Shown here in pieces: positions 5,620 through 6,168 of a DNA stretch of 6,168 nt (positions are counted from its first letter, which is position 1; the number at the start of each line of letters is the position of its first letter). Position numbers and translations under genes: made by a program. The stretch is from positions 1-6,168 of the forward strand of contig JACPTH010000271.1 of assembly GCA_016192885.1 (NCBI GenBank), given 5' to 3'. The notes beneath the pieces are model-generated. The model did not search any database, had not been told where the DNA came from, and saw only the letters and a list, made by a program, of their open reading frames with translations. The stretch is from a bacterium (GTDB lineage: Bacteria; Muiribacteriota; Ozemobacteria; Ozemobacterales; Ozemobacteraceae).

Positions 5620-6168
5620 ATGCTTGCCGTAATTCTTGCCCGCAAAGGTTCGAAGCGAATTCCTGAGAAAAACATTAGGGAATTAGGCGGAAAACCCTTG
5701 ATTTCATGGGTTTTGGAAGCTGCGATTTCATCCAAAGTTTTCTCAAAAGTTTTGATTTCTACGGATTGCGGTCGAATTGCCAGAATTGCACGGAACTGCG
5801 GAGCATGGGTTCCGTTTATCAGGCCCCCGGAACTTTCTTCCGACTCCGCCGAATCGGTTGATGCGCTTATCCACGCGGTTGAATGGCTTTTGCATTCAAA
5901 AAATATTGAGAAGCCAAAAACCGTTTGCCTTGTTCAGGCAACCTCGCCCTTCCTTTCAGCAAGCTATCTTCAAGATGCTAAATTAAAGTTTGAGATTGGC
6001 GGTTTTACTTCGATGAGTTCTATGTGTCAAGTTAGAGAACGCCCTGAATGGATGTTTTCACTTGGGCCGGGAAATCTGGCAAAACCCTTGAATCCTGATA
6101 AACTTTCTGATCCATCCTCTAAACTTCCGGTGTATTACATAGAGAACGGCGCGATGTTTTTCATCAAA
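5620..6168 (+). CDS. CMP-sugar synthetase, acylneuraminate cytidylyltransferase family (partial at right edge)
   Basis: This cytidylyltransferase would activate a nonulosonic or related acidic sugar with CTP to give CMP-sugar for surface polysaccharide or protein glycosylation. The first 183 residues are present. The N-terminal nucleotide-binding block ARKGSKRIPEKNI (7-19) followed by LGGKPLISWVLEAA is typical of NeuA-type enzymes and differs from the KdsB pattern. ISTD (46-49), VQATSPFL (near 108-115) and the late YYIENGAMFFIK (ending at 183) also fit the family. Whether the substrate is neuraminic, legionaminic or pseudaminic acid cannot be told from this part. An in-frame stop nine bases upstream fixes ATG 5620 as the earliest start, although only a weak GAGCGGG lies just before it. 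The gene begins 54 bp after the HEAT gene on the same strand and is probably in the same transcript. Confidence 0.9.
   Translation, partial: MLAVILARKGSKRIPEKNIRELGGKPLISWVLEAAISSKVFSKVLISTDCGRIARIARNCGAWVPFIRPPELSSDSAESVDALIHAVEWLLHSKNIEKPKTVCLVQATSPFLSASYLQDAKLKFEIGGFTSMSSMCQVRERPEWMFSLGPGNLAKPLNPDKLSDPSSKLPVYYIENGAMFFIK

Noticed and set aside
5576..5632. 18-codon frame MMTFFANRFF... in the gap before the NeuA-like gene
   Set aside because: It is too short, has no ribosome binding site, overlaps the start of the NeuA-like gene, and shows no recognisable content.

Overview
This 6.2 kb window comes from a bacterium of moderate-to-low GC with dense gene packing. No gene identifies the taxon. 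The prolyl-tRNA synthetase is the archaeal/eukaryotic-like form found in scattered bacterial lineages. The pilin-type core in the left-hand gene (C-x2-N ... GAVE-x-YNM, then C ... G-x-Y-x3-G-D-F ... I-x-C-x-x-HG) resembles, from memory, multi-copy pilin-like proteins of uncultured candidate phyla such as Ca. Riflebacteria. That placement is a low-confidence inference.

Left part (about 1-1035, minus strand): one gene for a Sec-exported protein with at least two pilin-like cores, running off the left edge. Its frame breaks at a run of ten G/C pairs (270-279). With one more base, or two fewer, the frame stays open to the window edge and enters a second copy of the pilin-like core. The gene is therefore either phase-variable or carries a homopolymer error or mutation.

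Centre and right (1118-6168, plus strand): a divergent, perfect sigma-70 consensus promoter (TTGACA-17-TATAAT) precedes an apparent operon. It contains proS (archaeal-type ProRS with a C-terminal zinc module), a 500-residue HEAT-repeat protein starting at TTG, apt (adenine phosphoribosyltransferase), a second regular HEAT-repeat protein, and the 5' part of a CMP-sugar synthetase of the NeuA family cut by the right edge. The gaps are short (38, 20 and 54 bp, plus 14 bp if the second HEAT gene begins at 4734).

The second HEAT gene appears broken at its 5' end. Its main frame begins inside a HEAT repeat without a credible ribosome binding site, while the sequence just upstream encodes a HEAT-like helix in another frame. 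The spacing suggests that roughly 29 or 32 bases have been lost. The operon mixes translation (proS), purine salvage (apt), HEAT scaffolds and surface-glycan activation (NeuA-like); nothing in the sequence shows a single shared pathway. I see no tRNA, rRNA, CRISPR array, insertion sequence or convincing intrinsic terminator.
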